Shown: one piece after another, positions 24,520 to 37,900 of the stretch
How positions within the stretch are numbered: position 1 is the first letter of the stretch
Layout of the letters: every line of letters begins with the position of its first letter
Source of the DNA: Caenorhabditis remanei
Lineage: Eukaryota > Nematoda > Chromadorea > Rhabditida > Rhabditidae
Direction of reading: 5' to 3'
DNA length: 64,000 nt
Assembly: GCF_010183535.1 (NCBI RefSeq)
Contig: NC_071332.1
Coordinates: forward strand, 9,796,001-9,860,000
Notes under the pieces: generated by a model
Told to the model about the DNA's origin: nothing
Seen by the model: only the letters and a program-made list of their open reading frames with translations
Databases searched by the model: none
Program-made: the position numbers and the translations under genes

Positions 24520-24968
24520 TCGAAACAAGCGATTGATTGCAAAATACTAATGAATGCGATAGATGAGACAGATGTTGATAAGGTGAAACTTCAAGAGAAA
24601 AACGAGATTTGTTTTCGATGAGGAGAGAATCTTCCGAGAAGTTCTGATGAAGATTCAAAAGAACGGGAGAGAATCCGGCGCAATATGGTTCGAAGGATTT
24701 TAAATTGTTTTTATCGCAAACTCTAATTTTTTGTATTCCATTTTCAAATTTTTTGAACCAATTTCGGTTTTTCGATTTAAATCAAACTAATAACATTTTT
24801 ATTGAAAATAATTATAAAATGAAAACAAGCCTACTAACTAAAAAGAAACGATCAGATCCTAAGAGTGAAAACACATGAAAAATGAATATGAGGGGAGAGA
24901 AACAAATACTCGTAACTGCAGAAAAAGTTCAAAGGATTCAAAGTTCCGGGAATTGTACATCGATGAAG
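24520..24968. other. Short intergenic
   Basis: Between two minus-strand genes. The 24540-24660 segment keeps an open frame upstream of the small secreted gene but no ATG in proper context. The remainder is AT-rich 3' UTR of the 78 aa gene. Confidence 0.45.
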
Positions 24969-25249
24969 TTACTGTCGTATTTGGTTAGGGTTCAGAATCT
25001 CGTCTCGCAGTGATTTTCCACCAAGAACCTGGACGAATAATTGTTAAACATAGTGAGAAATTTCCAACAAACCTGTGCTCTGTCTGGAATATAGCTCTTA
25101 TAATTTATGGCGACGAATGCTGGATATGTGAGCGCGCATACCGTGTAATATGCTCTTAAGAGTGTCATTCGAGCCGGTCGCTCCAGATGATACCAAGGCA
25201 AACTCATCTGTAATTCAAGAACCGTACGCTTTGGTGGTATACTTTTCAT
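24969..25249 (-). CDS. 78-residue single-pass membrane protein, unknown
   Basis: Two exons (25249-25073, 25028-24969) give 78 aa starting MKSIPPKRTVLELQ. One hydrophobic segment (about 33-48, YYTVCALTYPAFVAI) is flanked by basic residues, then a polar tail ending LNPNQIRQ. The size, a single helix with N-terminal basic residues, and its position as third gene behind NDUFV2 in operon-like spacing suggest a mitochondrial inner-membrane protein, but this is inference. A minus-strand AATAAA for the upstream gene lies near 25356, between the two genes. The true start could lie in an upstream mini-exon. Confidence 0.6.
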
Positions 25250-25525
25250 CAGAGTAACAGTCAAACGGTATAACGTTATCTCCCGTCATAAAGATATACA
25301 AAGTGATGAAACATACATGTTTGTTTCAGCTAGAATCACATGAAGTAACGATGTATGTTTATTCAAGAATTCAGAAGATAACAATTGTTGGAAGGGAGGA
25401 AACGAATCAACAATAAATGGGTGAAAATTAAAGATGGGGTAACAACAATGAAAATAATAAAAAACAAAACAACAGTTTCAAACAAGAAGTGAACTGGCTT
25501 CTTGTTTAGCATAAAAAAGGATCAA

Positions 25526-27410
25526 TTAGGCAGAAGTTTTGATTTTCTTGGCAGCGATCGGATTGGTTGATCCATCAGCAGCTCTTTTCTGTTTCTTTTC
25601 CAATCTTCTCTTGATCTGCTTCTTTACGATTTCCTTGCCCTTGCGTCTTCTCTCGCGCTTCTTCAATACCTTCGCTGGATCAATCTTTGGCTTCAATCTA
25701 TCACGATCAGAGTGTTCATCATGTACAGTTGGGAACAAAACCGCCTCGTTAGTTTCCTCCTTGAGAACACGAATGCGAGCATTGTTGCGAACAGCAACTT
25801 TCAGTCCATCAGGGAGTGTGGAGCACTCATCCGAAGTTTCAACAAGTGGTTTGTTGTCACGAGCAGATCCAGTTGGAAGACGAACTTCGGTAGCTGATCC
25901 ATTATCGACATAGATTGGAAGAGATGGGTCTTTGCTGCTAGAGCTCAAGTAGATATTACGAACATTGGAGAATCCACCGGGACAGTTTTGAGCAATCTTT
26001 GTGAGAACTTCATTGATGTTATCGCAGAGATCGGCGGAGCTTTGACCCAAGTGACCAACTGAGACCGAACTGAAAATATTTGTAACTAGTTTTCGATTAC
26101 TTAACTGAAGCCTTGAACACTTACGCTCTGACCATATATCTTTTCAGTGGATACACAACAGTGCTCAACGCTTTCTCGATGGTAGTTGCCAGCGGCTTGT
26201 GGTATACAAATGGGAGTGGCGATTTGTGAACTTTATAAAACTCTTTTCCGAGATGAGCTCTCACAGATTTGTAAGCACGTCCGTCGACCAAGAACACATC
26301 GTAAGAAGAAGCGAGTGCGCGTTTGTCTTTGTAGGTGTGAGCAATTCTTTCAACTTCACGTTTAGTCAAGATTTTCGAGATGTGCGCAGAAGTGAGTCCG
26401 TGATCTTTCTCGATTTGGTCAGCCCACTCACGAGATTGCTTCTCAACATCAAAATCACGTTTGGCAGCATCAGATTGGTCCAAGTCTGGCATGATAATGC
26501 AGACCGAGGTGTTATTGATAGTGCGAGTGGTGTTCGGCAAGTTGCTGAAACCGGAAATAGTTTGGACTGGTTGAAAAGTAACAATAATTTTTCAAACTTC
26601 AAAATCGCAAAAAACTCACATTCTGATTTTTCCTTGATTAGTAGTAACGGCTGGTTTTTTGTAAGTGACGCACAAGTTGAGAGCATAGTCAATGTCCGGG
26701 AACAGCGACTTCTCGTTCTTGTCGGCAAAGTACTTTTTGAGTGCACTGACTGCTTGTGGAGCCTGTTCTTTTGCGGCCTGAATCGACGCGTGCTCTTCAG
26801 CACTAACTTTCTTTTCTATCTTTGAAGTTGGTTCGTTTTTCAATTCCTCCTCGTTATCACTGGATTCCTCTTCCGATTCATCATCTTCCTCTTTCTTGGC
26901 AACTTCGACCGATGGAGCAACAGTTTTTACAACTTCCAACTCATCGTCATCTTCCTCCTCGTCGCTGCTTGGAACTTCACAAACTGGAGTTTTCTTTGCT
27001 GGCGTTTTGGCAGCCGTAACCTTTGAAGCTTTTTTTGGAGTTTTCACTGGCAGCAACTCCTCTTCTTCTTCCTCCTCATCACTGCTTGGCACTGTTTTGA
27101 AAATTTGTGCTTTGGTGACCGGTGTTTTCACAGCACTAGCTTTGTCTTTCGGAGTTTTTTGAACTGGAGTCTTGGCGACACGAGCAGGACTTCTTGCTGT
27201 ACGAGCAGGACTTCTTGCTGTACGAGCAGGGCTCTTTGCTTCGCGGGCAGGAGTTTTGCGTGTTGGTGTTGCAATACCGGCAGCTTCAGCTTTCTGAGCT
27301 CTCGTCTTCGGCGACTTACTAGGAGTCTTTGATGGAACAGCGACTTCTTCTGTCTGCTCTTCGACGACAGCCGTCTTTGCTGGAGTAGCCTTAATGCTCT
27401 TTCTACCCAT
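25526..27410 (-). CDS. Ribosomal L1 domain-containing nucleolar protein (RSL1D1/Utp30-like)
   Basis: Three exons (27410-26620, 26544-26125, 26069-25526) give 584 aa. The first 190 residues are low complexity: Lys/Pro/Ala-rich repeats ([27 protein letters not shown]) like histone H1 tails, alternating with acidic patches ([10 protein letters not shown]). An L1-like fold follows from about 215 ([64 protein letters not shown]). The C-terminus is basic ([10 protein letters not shown]). Such proteins act in the nucleolus in 60S or small-subunit assembly. TTTCAG directly abuts the ATG, and the upstream gene ends 218 bases away, so this is probably a downstream operon gene. Likely orthologue of C. 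elegans F53F4.11. Confidence 0.88.
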
Positions 27411-27420
27411 CTGAAATGAT
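27411..27420 (-). promoter_or_regulatory. Trans-splice acceptor directly before the L1-domain ORF
   Basis: On the minus strand CATTTCAG immediately precedes ATGGG, leaving no 5' UTR. With the NDUFV2 stop 218 bases upstream on the same strand, this looks like an operon-internal acceptor that would take SL2 or an SL2-like leader. The leader identity is inference. Confidence 0.55.
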
Positions 27421-27628
27421 AGGATTGCAAACCGACTGAAATACGAAACATATCATGATAAAGGTAGTTGTTTCGGATATAAACCGAAAATTCAAAAAAA
27501 AAACTGGTGGAAAGAATACATATACATTGAATTACACTTTACTCTAGAACGCAAAACAAAGAGAGTATTAGAAGTTTAAAAACCAAGGAGCTGATAAAGA
27601 TGGAATCTACAAACGTTGTCGTCGGGAT

Positions 27629-28496
<868 letters not shown>

Positions 28497-28836
28497 CTTT
28501 CGATGGCAGATCACCTGAAAATCGATTTTAACAATAGGTGAAACAATCGGTCTGTCACGAGAGCAATACGCGCAATTTCTTAAATAAAGTAGATTATAAT
28601 TACGTTAAATAATACGGAGAGGCTGAAATTGATTCATTTTGGTCGTCTTCAATTTCGAAAAAGCTGAAAACACATTGAAATAGGCAGCGAAAATGGGCGG
28701 AAAATGATAAGGGACTAGGATTTCGAAGTTCGTGTTTTAGGCCTTTTATTTTTTTACGATAAACAACACGCGAGCGTTATATCGGAGTGTCGTTGTGTTC
28801 ATTTCGCGTTATTTACGACATCGTCAAAAATAAATA
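28497..28836. other. Promoter region between divergent genes
   Basis: About 340 bases upstream of NDUFV2 before the foldback element. It likely holds the NDUFV2 promoter. The element lies between this promoter and that of the FLYWCH-like gene, separating two divergent transcription units. Confidence 0.5.
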
Positions 28837-29336
28837 GAGGCCCTACTGTTTGGGGAGAAAGCAAAAAACGGGAACTACGAAAACGGGAGAAACGAAAACG
28901 GGAACTACCAAAAGGGGAGAAACGAAAACGGGAGAAAGTTAGGTAGCACAAATTTTCGTGCGGTAAGTTGCGAAAATGATGTGCCATACTTGTAAAAAAG
29001 AATAAAAAGGTAAAATGTGTTATCATGATAATCCGGGTGTCCGTGCTTACAAATAATTACCGTAGTCCTAAATAATAAAAATAATTTTAGACCTACAAAT
29101 TTAATTTAAAACTGCTTATACGTCGTTTTTTGCAACCACGGACACTCGCATATTTCAGAAAATTTTAAAAATCGATTTTACAAGTATGGCACAACATTTT
29201 CGCAACTTACCGCACGAAAATTTGGGCTACCTACCTTTCTCCCGTTTTCGTTTCTCCCCTTTTGGTAGTTCCCGTTTTCGTTTCTCCCGTTTTCGTAGTT
29301 CCCGTTTTTTGCTTTCTCCCCAAACAGTAGGGCCTC
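28837..29336. mobile_element. 500 bp foldback transposable element
   Basis: Two inverted arms of about 160 bp (28837-28996 and 29177-29336), nearly identical in reverse complement, surround a 180 bp AT-rich centre. Termini are GAGGCCCTACTGTTTGGGG and its complement. The element is flanked by an 8 bp direct repeat AATAAATA at 28829-28836 and 29337-29344. Within each arm a shorter unit (AAAACGGGAGAAACG / AAAACGGGAACTAC) recurs, giving a ladder of short repeats. It has no coding capacity. An 8 bp duplication fits a hAT-like mover, but the termini are not the usual CAGGG; the duplicated site is AT-rich so some chance remains. Confidence 0.88.
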
Positions 29337-29428
29337 AATAAATAAAAACTGTTTAGCTTATTTAGTTATAATAACGTTTTTAAGTTTAATAATTGACGAT
29401 TTTCAAGAAAAAAAACCTTGTTTTACAG

Positions 29429-30601
29429 ATGGCGTCCCAAGACTTCGGAGAGGCGACCTATGTCGTTGGACGACATCGAAAAAACCCTGTTCTCATGTAC
29501 ACCAGCCGTACAGATAGAAATAAAGTCTACGAGTTTATGATAGCATGCCGATATAAGGTATAGTTCTTAATGTTTCATTTCACAAAAAATTATACTTCAG
29601 ATCCCTGGCCTCGTATCTTGGAAATGCGTCTCTTGCTCAAAAGTTAAAAACGGTTATCGAAACTTGGGTGCCGAGCTGAAACGAAAAGTTCCATTGATTC
29701 TAGTCGACAATGACATTATCAAAGAAGACCCGGAGAAACCATTGAATGCTGAGCACTTTTGCAATGGTAAAGATGCCGTTGATGCTGTGTTAGATAGAGC
29801 AAGACTCGAATTTGTACATGTAAGTTTAAAAAATGCTCTTATCGTGATAAAATTTCTTTAGCGTCACGGAAACGAAGAAGCAAACAGTTCGAAAATGCGG
29901 GAAACTATTCATCACTTTGCACGAGAAGCAGCTGCTTGTGCTCCTATCCCGTTGAATCTAAAAGAGAAACGGCAGGTTCAACGACAACTTGATGCTAAAT
30001 GTCTCCCTCTGCTTCATGGAGTCAACAAACGGAGAAGAAATAAAAGAAACAAAGAAATAAAAGGATCGGTTTCTGTAGAAAAAGGTTTCCCACATAATGC
30101 CGCAGAGCTTCCCGAACGTAGAAATATGCCGTCATCTTCTGACCATCATCATCACGAGCATCCAGAAGCAATTTTTCCAATAAACAGACAAGCTGGAGGA
30201 ATAAAATATGATCCAGAAGTGACAGATACCCCCAGGAAAAAAGCTCGAACGAACAAACAGGCTCCGCAGTACCCCGTATCATCCCAACCCCGACCTGTTC
30301 GACCACTCCCACCGTACACGTGTTAGTTTTTTTTTAATTAAAATTAAAATTAGACTGTTTATCGTTTTTGGAAGCATGTTATAAGTATCAATTAGTGAAA
30401 TTAAAATCAGCAGTTCTCAGAACTTTTTTTTCAGATAGACAAACTGCCCCTTCTGATGTTCACCAACCCTATCATACGACAGCTCATCCAGAACAAATTG
30501 AATATTATGAAGAGATTATTGAGGAAATCGAGCCAGTGTTCAACAGTGACGATCTAATCTCTGGGGACCAGCAACAAGTTGCATATAGTATCGAGCTGTA
30601 A
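29429..30601 (+). CDS. FLYWCH-like zinc-finger protein, unknown function
   Basis: Four exons (29429-29557, 29601-29819, 29862-30321, 30435-30601) give 324 aa. The first 65 residues (VLMYTSRTDRNKVYEF, then SWKCVSCSKVKNGY) have the spacing of a FLYWCH-type finger: a Leu-Tyr entry, W-x-C-x2-C, and a basic exit. A middle basic region (NKRRRNKRNKEIKG; KKARTNK) looks like nuclear localisation signals. The C-terminus is Pro-rich and then acidic (EYYEEIIEEIEP). FLYWCH domains come from Mutator-like transposases and, in nematodes, also from DNA-binding repressors. The ATG follows TTTTACAG directly, a likely trans-splice site. The last intron splits a Tyr codon. Family assignment is tentative, but the gene structure is well supported. 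Confidence 0.6.
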
Positions 30602-31058
30602 TAAAAAACTTACCGAATTTTTAAACGTTATTTTTTGTCATTCCAATAACTATTTTATTTCATATTACATCTGTCAGTATGTTTCATGTGCCAACTACCG
30701 TAGTCTTACATCACGTGACGTCTAGTTTTGTTTAGTTTCTCTGCACCCTCCCAATTTCACCCATCCCCATTCTCTTTCACCATTCATCAGCTGGCCGGTC
30801 TTTTTTGCTTTTCTTTTCTACCTCCCCTTCTATCCAATTTTCAATGCTATTTTGACAACAATTTCCTTCTTTTTTGTCATGTTTCTTTTCCAGTTCCAAC
30901 TTGAAAAGACTTAAGAAACATTTCAGTTGCATTTCAATTCTTGCGAATCGGTTGTTCTGAATCCGATTACATATATCAATGTTTCAGTTTAATGTATACG
31001 AACACTCAATAACGTGCTGCGCGTTCAGAGCACGCTTCCGTGCTTGTTTCAAAAATTA
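30602..31058. other. Intergenic and SDE2 promoter
   Basis: Pyrimidine-rich, with TCACGTGA at 30711-30718 and long CT tracts at 30730-30900. No exon seen. Confidence 0.5.
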
Positions 31059-32849
31059 ATGACCGACGAGTGTGAAATGAATTCGTCCAAGCTCAACGAT
31101 AGAGTGGGAAGGCGTAACGACCGAAAACGAGATGCCCAACAAGCGAATCTTCCTGGTTAGAGTCTCGTCTATCGATTTATTGACATTTCAAATAACGGGA
31201 AAGCACGGCTCTGAAACTTAACGTCTCAGAATTCCCATTTCTTTTCTCCAAAGATTTTTGAAACGAAAGCAATAACTTATCGTAACATTTATAAAATATA
31301 TTGAAATAACAACATTTTCAGAACGTTCTCCATCTCTTCGCACCGAAACCCGCCAGCAACGAAGTCATCCATATCTTCCTCCTCGTAACGGAACTCATCG
31401 TCAACGTCCAATGATTCGTCCATCTTCCGTTGTCTCCATGTCAGGCCGTTCCATCGCACCCTCTGATTGCAGTGAAAATGAAGACCGTCATTTTGATGTT
31501 GACGAAGAAATGGAAGGGATGTCTCTGGATTCACCTCTTCCAGTCGTCGAACTTCCACCTCGTCCTTTCCCAGACAAACCTTATTACTGGATGAACGATT
31601 ACAAAACATTAGAATTCATCCGAACAGAATTTTCATCAGAATCATACTACGTGATGCACAACGGAAAAATCGTTGAAGATTTCCAAGCGTTTATTAATGA
31701 ATACATCGGAGATGGACTCGTCAAATACTCGTTTCATTTAAGAATACGAGGTGGCAAAGGAGGGTTTGGATCATTGCTTCGTTCATTCAGAGTCAACAAA
31801 AGTACAAATAAACTGATGATGAGAGATCTGAACGGGCGAAGAATGGCATCTGTAGATGAGGAAGCAAAGCTGAAACGATATCTTGAAAAGCAGTCTCGAA
31901 AAGAGCAGGAGCTGAAGGTAAAAATACAAATTGATTGGTCAATGAACAGGAATAAAATTACAGGAGAAACGTAAAGCGAAACTTGCCAAACTCACTGCAG
32001 GACCTGCTAAACATCAATTCGAGGACCAAGAATATCTGTCTCGTCGTGAAGAAATCATCGAAAAAACAGAAGATGCTTGTGAAGCTGGATTTGCTTTGAT
32101 GAAAGAAATGCGACGAAAATCTAGAATGTCAAGAGAGCAAGAAGTTAACAAGAAAGCAGATGAGGAAGAGGATGAAAACGCAGAAGATGTAGCAGATTTG
32201 TTCAATGACAGAGGTGGAAGAAAACGGAAAATTGCCGCGCCAACTATTGGAGAAGACGGTGACAAAAAGAGGATCGAAGATGAAAGTGATGATGGCGATG
32301 ATAGTGAGAATGATTCTGAGAACGAACCGGATCCAGAAGAGTTGGAAGCAATTCGGAAATATTTCGAAGAAAAGAATAAGAGCGAGAAAGATGACGGAGA
32401 AGGAACTAGTTCATCATTCAAGCCAATTGAAGAAGAGGACCAAGAACTTGAGCTTGTTAAACGTCCACGACTTGATGTATGTTTTTCTTATCGTTGATTC
32501 TTTTTACCTAATCCCTGTTATTCTGCAGAGCGCCTCAAATGTTGACGATTTACCAAAAATAGATGAAAAAACTCCATGTGAATATGGTACAATTGATCTT
32601 GCTGATTTCACTAGCGCGGAAGATCTTGAGCTTCTTGGGTTAGAACATCTGAAGAGTGCGCTCACCGATCGTGGACTCAAGTGTGGTGGATCACTATCTG
32701 AACGTGCTGTTCGTTTGTGGTCTGTCAAAGGAAAAGAGATTCGAGAATGGCCAAAGAGCATCTTGACACCGAAAATGAAGAAAAAGATAGCCGAAGAGGA
32801 AGATGCTGAGAGGAAAGCAGCAAAAAAGAAATCAAAGAAAAACAAATAA
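31059..32849 (+). CDS. SDE2 homologue (splicing and genome maintenance factor)
   Basis: Four exons (31059-31155, 31322-31917, 31964-32476, 32529-32849) give 508 aa. After a basic, disordered first 80 residues comes a ubiquitin-like region ending in the processing site GGKGG (176-180), followed by FGSLLRSFR. In other eukaryotes a deubiquitinase cuts after the first GG and the Lys-started fragment joins the spliceosome or is turned over. A long acidic coiled segment (DDGDDSENDSENEPDPEE) precedes a SAP-like C-terminal domain (ALTDRGLKCGGSLSERAVRL). The N-terminal extension before the Ubl is longer than in yeast or human proteins, where the Ubl is at the start; an alternative inner start cannot be excluded. 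AATAAA at 32964-32969. Confidence 0.88.
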
Positions 32850-32997
32850 TTGGCCCAGAATAATTTTCTTTATTAATTTTCTGTTAGTACTTATTTTCAA
32901 AAAATCGTGACAAATGTCAGCACCCTTTCCTCAACCATTTTGATCTGTGAAAATTTGAAATCGAATAAACTATATAAATCGGAATAGTTCCAAAGTA

Positions 32998-34994
32998 TCA
33001 TAAACTAGTTTCATAGAATTTAGGGAACTTCTGAAGATTCGACTTGTGTATAAAGATGAAATCCTCTATTAGACCAGCTGACTTGTCAATTGAGTTCTCC
33101 GGAATCTGAAAATTTTCAGATTTTAAACTGACTTCAACTGATAGAAAGTAGAAACTCACATCGTCTCCAAGTCTCAAAGAAAACGATAAAATAAACGGAA
33201 GCATGAGAATTACTGCAGCCGGGAAACATAGATCATACGAATCTTCGAGTTGACTTCTGGTATAAGGAATTGAGTTCGGATTCTTGAGACTTCTGACAAA
33301 TGATTCATAGTAACGATCGAGAAGGGCACCTTTACAAGCGCGACGGTCCTGAAAACATACTTGTTGAGATTTTTCTTCCTAAACTAGACTCTTCTTCCCC
33401 ATTGAATCGTCAACATTTTTGATCACTTGAACTACGATCTTTCATAAAAATAAGCAAATATGATAACACGGCCACAAATGGTACAAACTAACCGTTTTGG
33501 AGAGACATGTGACCATAAGACAAGCGACGTCTAGACCCGGACTGCTCATTGATGCAGTTTGAAAGTCAATGAGTGCTTCGAATTCAAGATTATTTTGAGG
33601 AGATCGAGAGAAGAGTAAGTTAGATGGCCAAATATCGGAATGCATCAAGACTGGGTTGTGGTCTGAAATGTTTTCACAATCATTATATGAAATCTGAAAA
33701 TGCTGTATCAGCTTTTAGGTGTATGGCTAGAATTTTAACCCATTTCCTGAAGATAATTTTCAGTTTTTTTCCAGAATTTTCAACATTCTGAGTCCTAAGC
33801 TAACAATCTTTCTAATTCTCTTATTATAGATTTCATATTAACGCAAAATCTCAGATTCATGCGATTACCTATAGATTCTATTCCCATTTCTGGATTCTTC
33901 TGTATGTTAAATTTACTGAAACAATTCTCTTAGACCTACCCAAAAACTCGGAAACTTTTGAATAGTTGCTTCGAATCTCCGAATTTTTGCAGTAAAAATC
34001 GAACACCTCCATAGCTTCGTCGACTTTCTCCTCATAAGCCACTCCCAATATATCTACTAGATTCTGTCGCATATTATCCGGTGACTGAAATTCGAATGAT
34101 TCGTCTACTGCTCCAATTCCTCTTCTACTTACATTCTCCCCGTAGAAACAACTGATTGCATCTTCAATATATCTATCTCCGTTTGTTGCCGTCTTCTTCT
34201 CTTCTTCACTCATACTTTCCCCCATTGCTGAAAATGCAGCAATCCCATCTACAACTGCCCAAATGTCATCTAATGGTATATTATCACTCATTCCAATATC
34301 ATGAAGATTTGGAATATATTCCGAGATAATATACGCTTTGAGCGGTGTGAATTCAGTGAATTCCTCTAGAGCAAGTACATGAACAGTTGGACAATTCGGT
34401 TGCTCTCTGCTGATAATTCGATACATTTGGACTTCTCGATTATGAAGATCTTTAACATGTGAAGTCATTGATTGCATCTTCTCTACATCCCATTTTTTAG
34501 AGGAAACAAGAGTTGAGAAGTTGTAAAGAGAAAGTTCAGATGACATTTTGACAGCGATTCGGTCGGGAAGACTTCTCAAATCTTCATCTGGAGGGAAGTA
34601 CCAATCAGCTTGAATCATTGCAATTTTAGACATGAATCCCTAAAAACGAAGTGAGTTAAAAACTTCTATTGCAAATCATAAGATGGCGGTAGATGGCAAA
34701 CACCGATCTCCCAACTTGCCACAAAAATTGAAAATGCTTATAGAGGTTACGGTAATTACATTTTACACTGAGATATTCTATTCACTTTTGGAACCGCTTC
34801 TAGACTTTCTAGAACGTTGTCTTTCCCAGTGCTTCACATAACCATTTCTTTACCTTCATATCTCCAATATCTCTAATTTTCCTATTCTCTCCGAATCTAG
34901 CATTCGTCCCCAGAACTCTCTGCATTTCCATTTCCACATCATGCCACGTAACATGAGTTCCGAGAAGACCATCCGCCGGTTCGTATAACGACAT
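32998..34994 (-). CDS. CHK kinase-like / DUF1679 protein
   Basis: Five exons (34994-34854, 34639-33940, 33662-33493, 33348-33160, 33105-32998) give 435 aa. It has the protein-kinase-like fold of the ecdysteroid/choline-type CHK family: GFMSKIAMIQ near the N-lobe start, the catalytic loop as LMHSDIWPSN (His288, Asp290, Asn295) and a metal-binding ALIDFQTA (Asp313) where kinases have DFG. These small-molecule kinases are expanded in nematodes and insects; substrate is unknown. The 277-base intron 33663-33939 contains a pseudo-exon-like piece that would bring a stop. The gene is convergent with SDE2, 148 bases stop to stop. Upstream Met residues exist, but a splice acceptor falls between them and 34994. 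Confidence 0.85.
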
Positions 34995-37900
34995 ATCAGT
35001 CTGGATAATCTGAATAACAATTAATAAGAAATTTGTAGTTTGTAACATATGAATGTCATCAATGATCACTTCCTAGAGAAATAATAATGTAGGAAGAAGA
35101 AGATTGAGTCGGAGGAAATATACGGAACGGTGTGGAATACGGAAGAAAGAGAAAGAAGAAAATGATGTTGATGTTATTGTATTAATGAAGGGCAGAAAAG
35201 AGGCTCAAATGATGTTATTGAACAACTCATAGACTCGAATGATTTTTTGAACTTGACCAGGTTTGAAGGCCAATAATCGACTGAAATATGCTGCACGACA
35301 GGAATTTATAGACGGGAAGTTGTTGATCATGATCTGTGTTGCTGATGGAAGAAAAAGCTACAGTATGAAAACTCCGCCCATTTTTGTTCTCTCAGAAGGA
35401 CACGTTGTGTAAAAATGAGAAAAAGAAAATATATAAAAAATGATAGAAAACTAGAAAACAATTAACGAAGAGAAACTTTTGTACTCCATTGTCTTTTTCA
35501 ATTTTTAATTTCAATCGACACAAAAAATGAGACTTCGGTGTGAATAGTTGAAGGCAACATAGATCACAAATTATGTAAACAGAAAACGTTTGCTCTGAAA
35601 TGATTGCTTGGAAGTCGGGATCTGCTCTTCGATAAATTGTAAAAAGTGAATTATACGCCTTAATGGAACTGGAAAAGTAGATAAAAGTTGAACTGTCAAC
35701 ATCATCTAAGTCTTTTTAAGTTGACTTAGAAGATATAGAACGTAGGCATTTATTTCCTTATTATAAATGAAACTGGTTGAACTCATAACCTCCAGATAGA
35801 ACATAATTTCAAAAGGTACTCCAATATTTAATAGAAAACTTCACAATTCCCTCAGAGGAGAGACATTCCGATTTGGGATCATACAGTCAGCATATATCGC
35901 ATAACCTTAATTCATTTAAACAATTTAAAAAAATATGGAATTCCGACTCTTGCTAAACTTTTATAAAACATCATATTGCTATTTTTGTACAAAAACAATA
36001 TACAGGACAGATCACTTGACCCCTGTCAATATGATGTTGTTTTCAGATCACAAATTAAAATTATGCACTTTGAAACTAGATTACTGTAGATATTCAAAAA
36101 AATGGTATGAAAAAAGAATTAGCCTTGAAACGATCACTTTGTTCAATCAATTTCCAGGCAATGTTCAAGAAAACATTATACAGTAAGACGAAGGAAAACA
36201 TCTCTAATTCACAGCGAGGAACTGAAAATTCTGCAAGTCAGAGGTCTTGTGATTTCGACCATCTGGACTACTGTATCCCTAGAAACAGGTCATCATCCTA
36301 GAATTAAGGTTGTAGAATTTGCAGTGCCCTCGTATCTCGTTATATAGTCCAGTTTCCTTCCGTTTTCGACGTCACAAACTATCGCTCCGCCCACTTTCCC
36401 ATCTCGACGACGATCGACATCAGAATCCGTTCTCGAACTTTGGTTGTTTCGTATTCTTCCTTCCGTTTCTTTTCCATTTCTTTCATCCAACTTTTTGAAC
36501 ACTTGGTCTCCGGCCCAGTCAGACTGTAACCCGCCTCAATTCTATGGTTTGTGTGTGAGAGAGAAAATGATAACAACTATTTTGTGACTGTCGGCTCGAA
36601 AAAGGAATGTATTTTGAAACAGAGGTGAACAATTGATACGTGAATGGGCATTTGGAGGGAACCGTGTGACGTAGAGGATCTTTGAATGGATAAGATGGTA
36701 TAAGATATGAGGAAGGAATGGGTGCAAGAGAGGAGCGAAAGGAAGTTATAATAAATAGAGATAAGAAAAGAGAAAGAAGAAGTGAAAGAGAAGAAGGAGG
36801 ATTGTGATTCCGACACATTCGGGTTACGGTAGCCGAAAGTAAAGTGATCAGAATGTAAGAAAGAGATATCTTTACTATTAACAAACACCAGATTCTGTAT
36901 GTTTGTGTGTCTGTCGCCGATCCTACAGCCCTTCCTACTGAACCGATTTTATTCGAAGTTGGACCAAAAGATCAGAAATTTCCCCCGCATGATGCCCGTC
37001 TTTTTCTTTTTTCAAAATTCTCAAAATGACGCCTTCTGAGCCAAAAACACTGATAAAGCATAGGGGAATGAAAAACGGAAACAGTGGCGTGAAACTGTCG
37101 GCCAAAACGTAGTCATTTCTTTCCATTCTACAGTTTGCATTTTCCGTGTGCCGCGTGGTGATGGTCGGCGTGTCGCCGCGTCCGATCTGGCAAGTTATGC
37201 GTCGTTGACTACAGTTAGTTTTTAGTTCGATCCCGTGGAGACGAAAAGTTCTTTGTTCTTTTTTTTTTGTTGATAGTTAGGAAAAGTAGAGGTTCCGGAA
37301 TGTGTCGTTTGTTTCCAGCGAGATATACGTCGCGAACAAATGCGGAACCTTTCCATCGAATTCAGAAAAAATTGAGTTCTAAAAAACGTTCGTTTGCTTC
37401 CAGGTTGATCGGTATCACAAATAGATATGGGCAGTTTTCAGGATACAGGTGATGGATCCATATGGGTCCACATTAAAAAAATTATTGATAGCTATTTTGG
37501 CCAGCATTTCCCTTCTTCTTCACTGTTTTCGCTCCGCCCATTTTTTTTAAATATAACGAGCGGAAGTCGCGTGAAATCCTGACATGGGCCACATAAAACC
37601 CGTTCTTTCCGACCGCTGATTACTATCATTTTCCTTTTTCCTTAATGACGTCACTTTCTCTAACTGCTACTATTCCCGCCGACAATTCGCTAGATACTCA
37701 TGGTGCTGCTTCTCATGTTCCCGGTGATACCAGCTCCACGTTGCACGCTGTTCCACGGCTTCGTGATCGTTCCACTTTTGGATCGAATGGTTTAAATCTG
37801 ATGAGTACAGAATAAGAAATAGATAAAGGTGCGTTCCATCGATCAAAATCAGATGGGAGAGTGGAGCTCGGAGAAATTGATGGGGTAGAGAACACGACAC

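Noticed and set aside
33847..33939. Extra exon of the CHK gene between the kinase N-lobe and the HSD motif
   Set aside because: Adding it brings an in-frame stop or the wrong phase; direct joining of 33940 to 33662 gives a continuous SEFLDHNPVLMHSD.
36519..36888. Open frames of 103-121 codons on the minus strand
   Set aside because: Polypyrimidine low complexity gives long Ser/Leu/Phe frames in all three phases.
37186..37240. tRNA or other pol III gene, from the B-box-like GTTCGATCC at 37225 and the following T run
   Set aside because: No acceptor, D or T stem pairs around it, and the similar copy at 38626 lacks the B-box.
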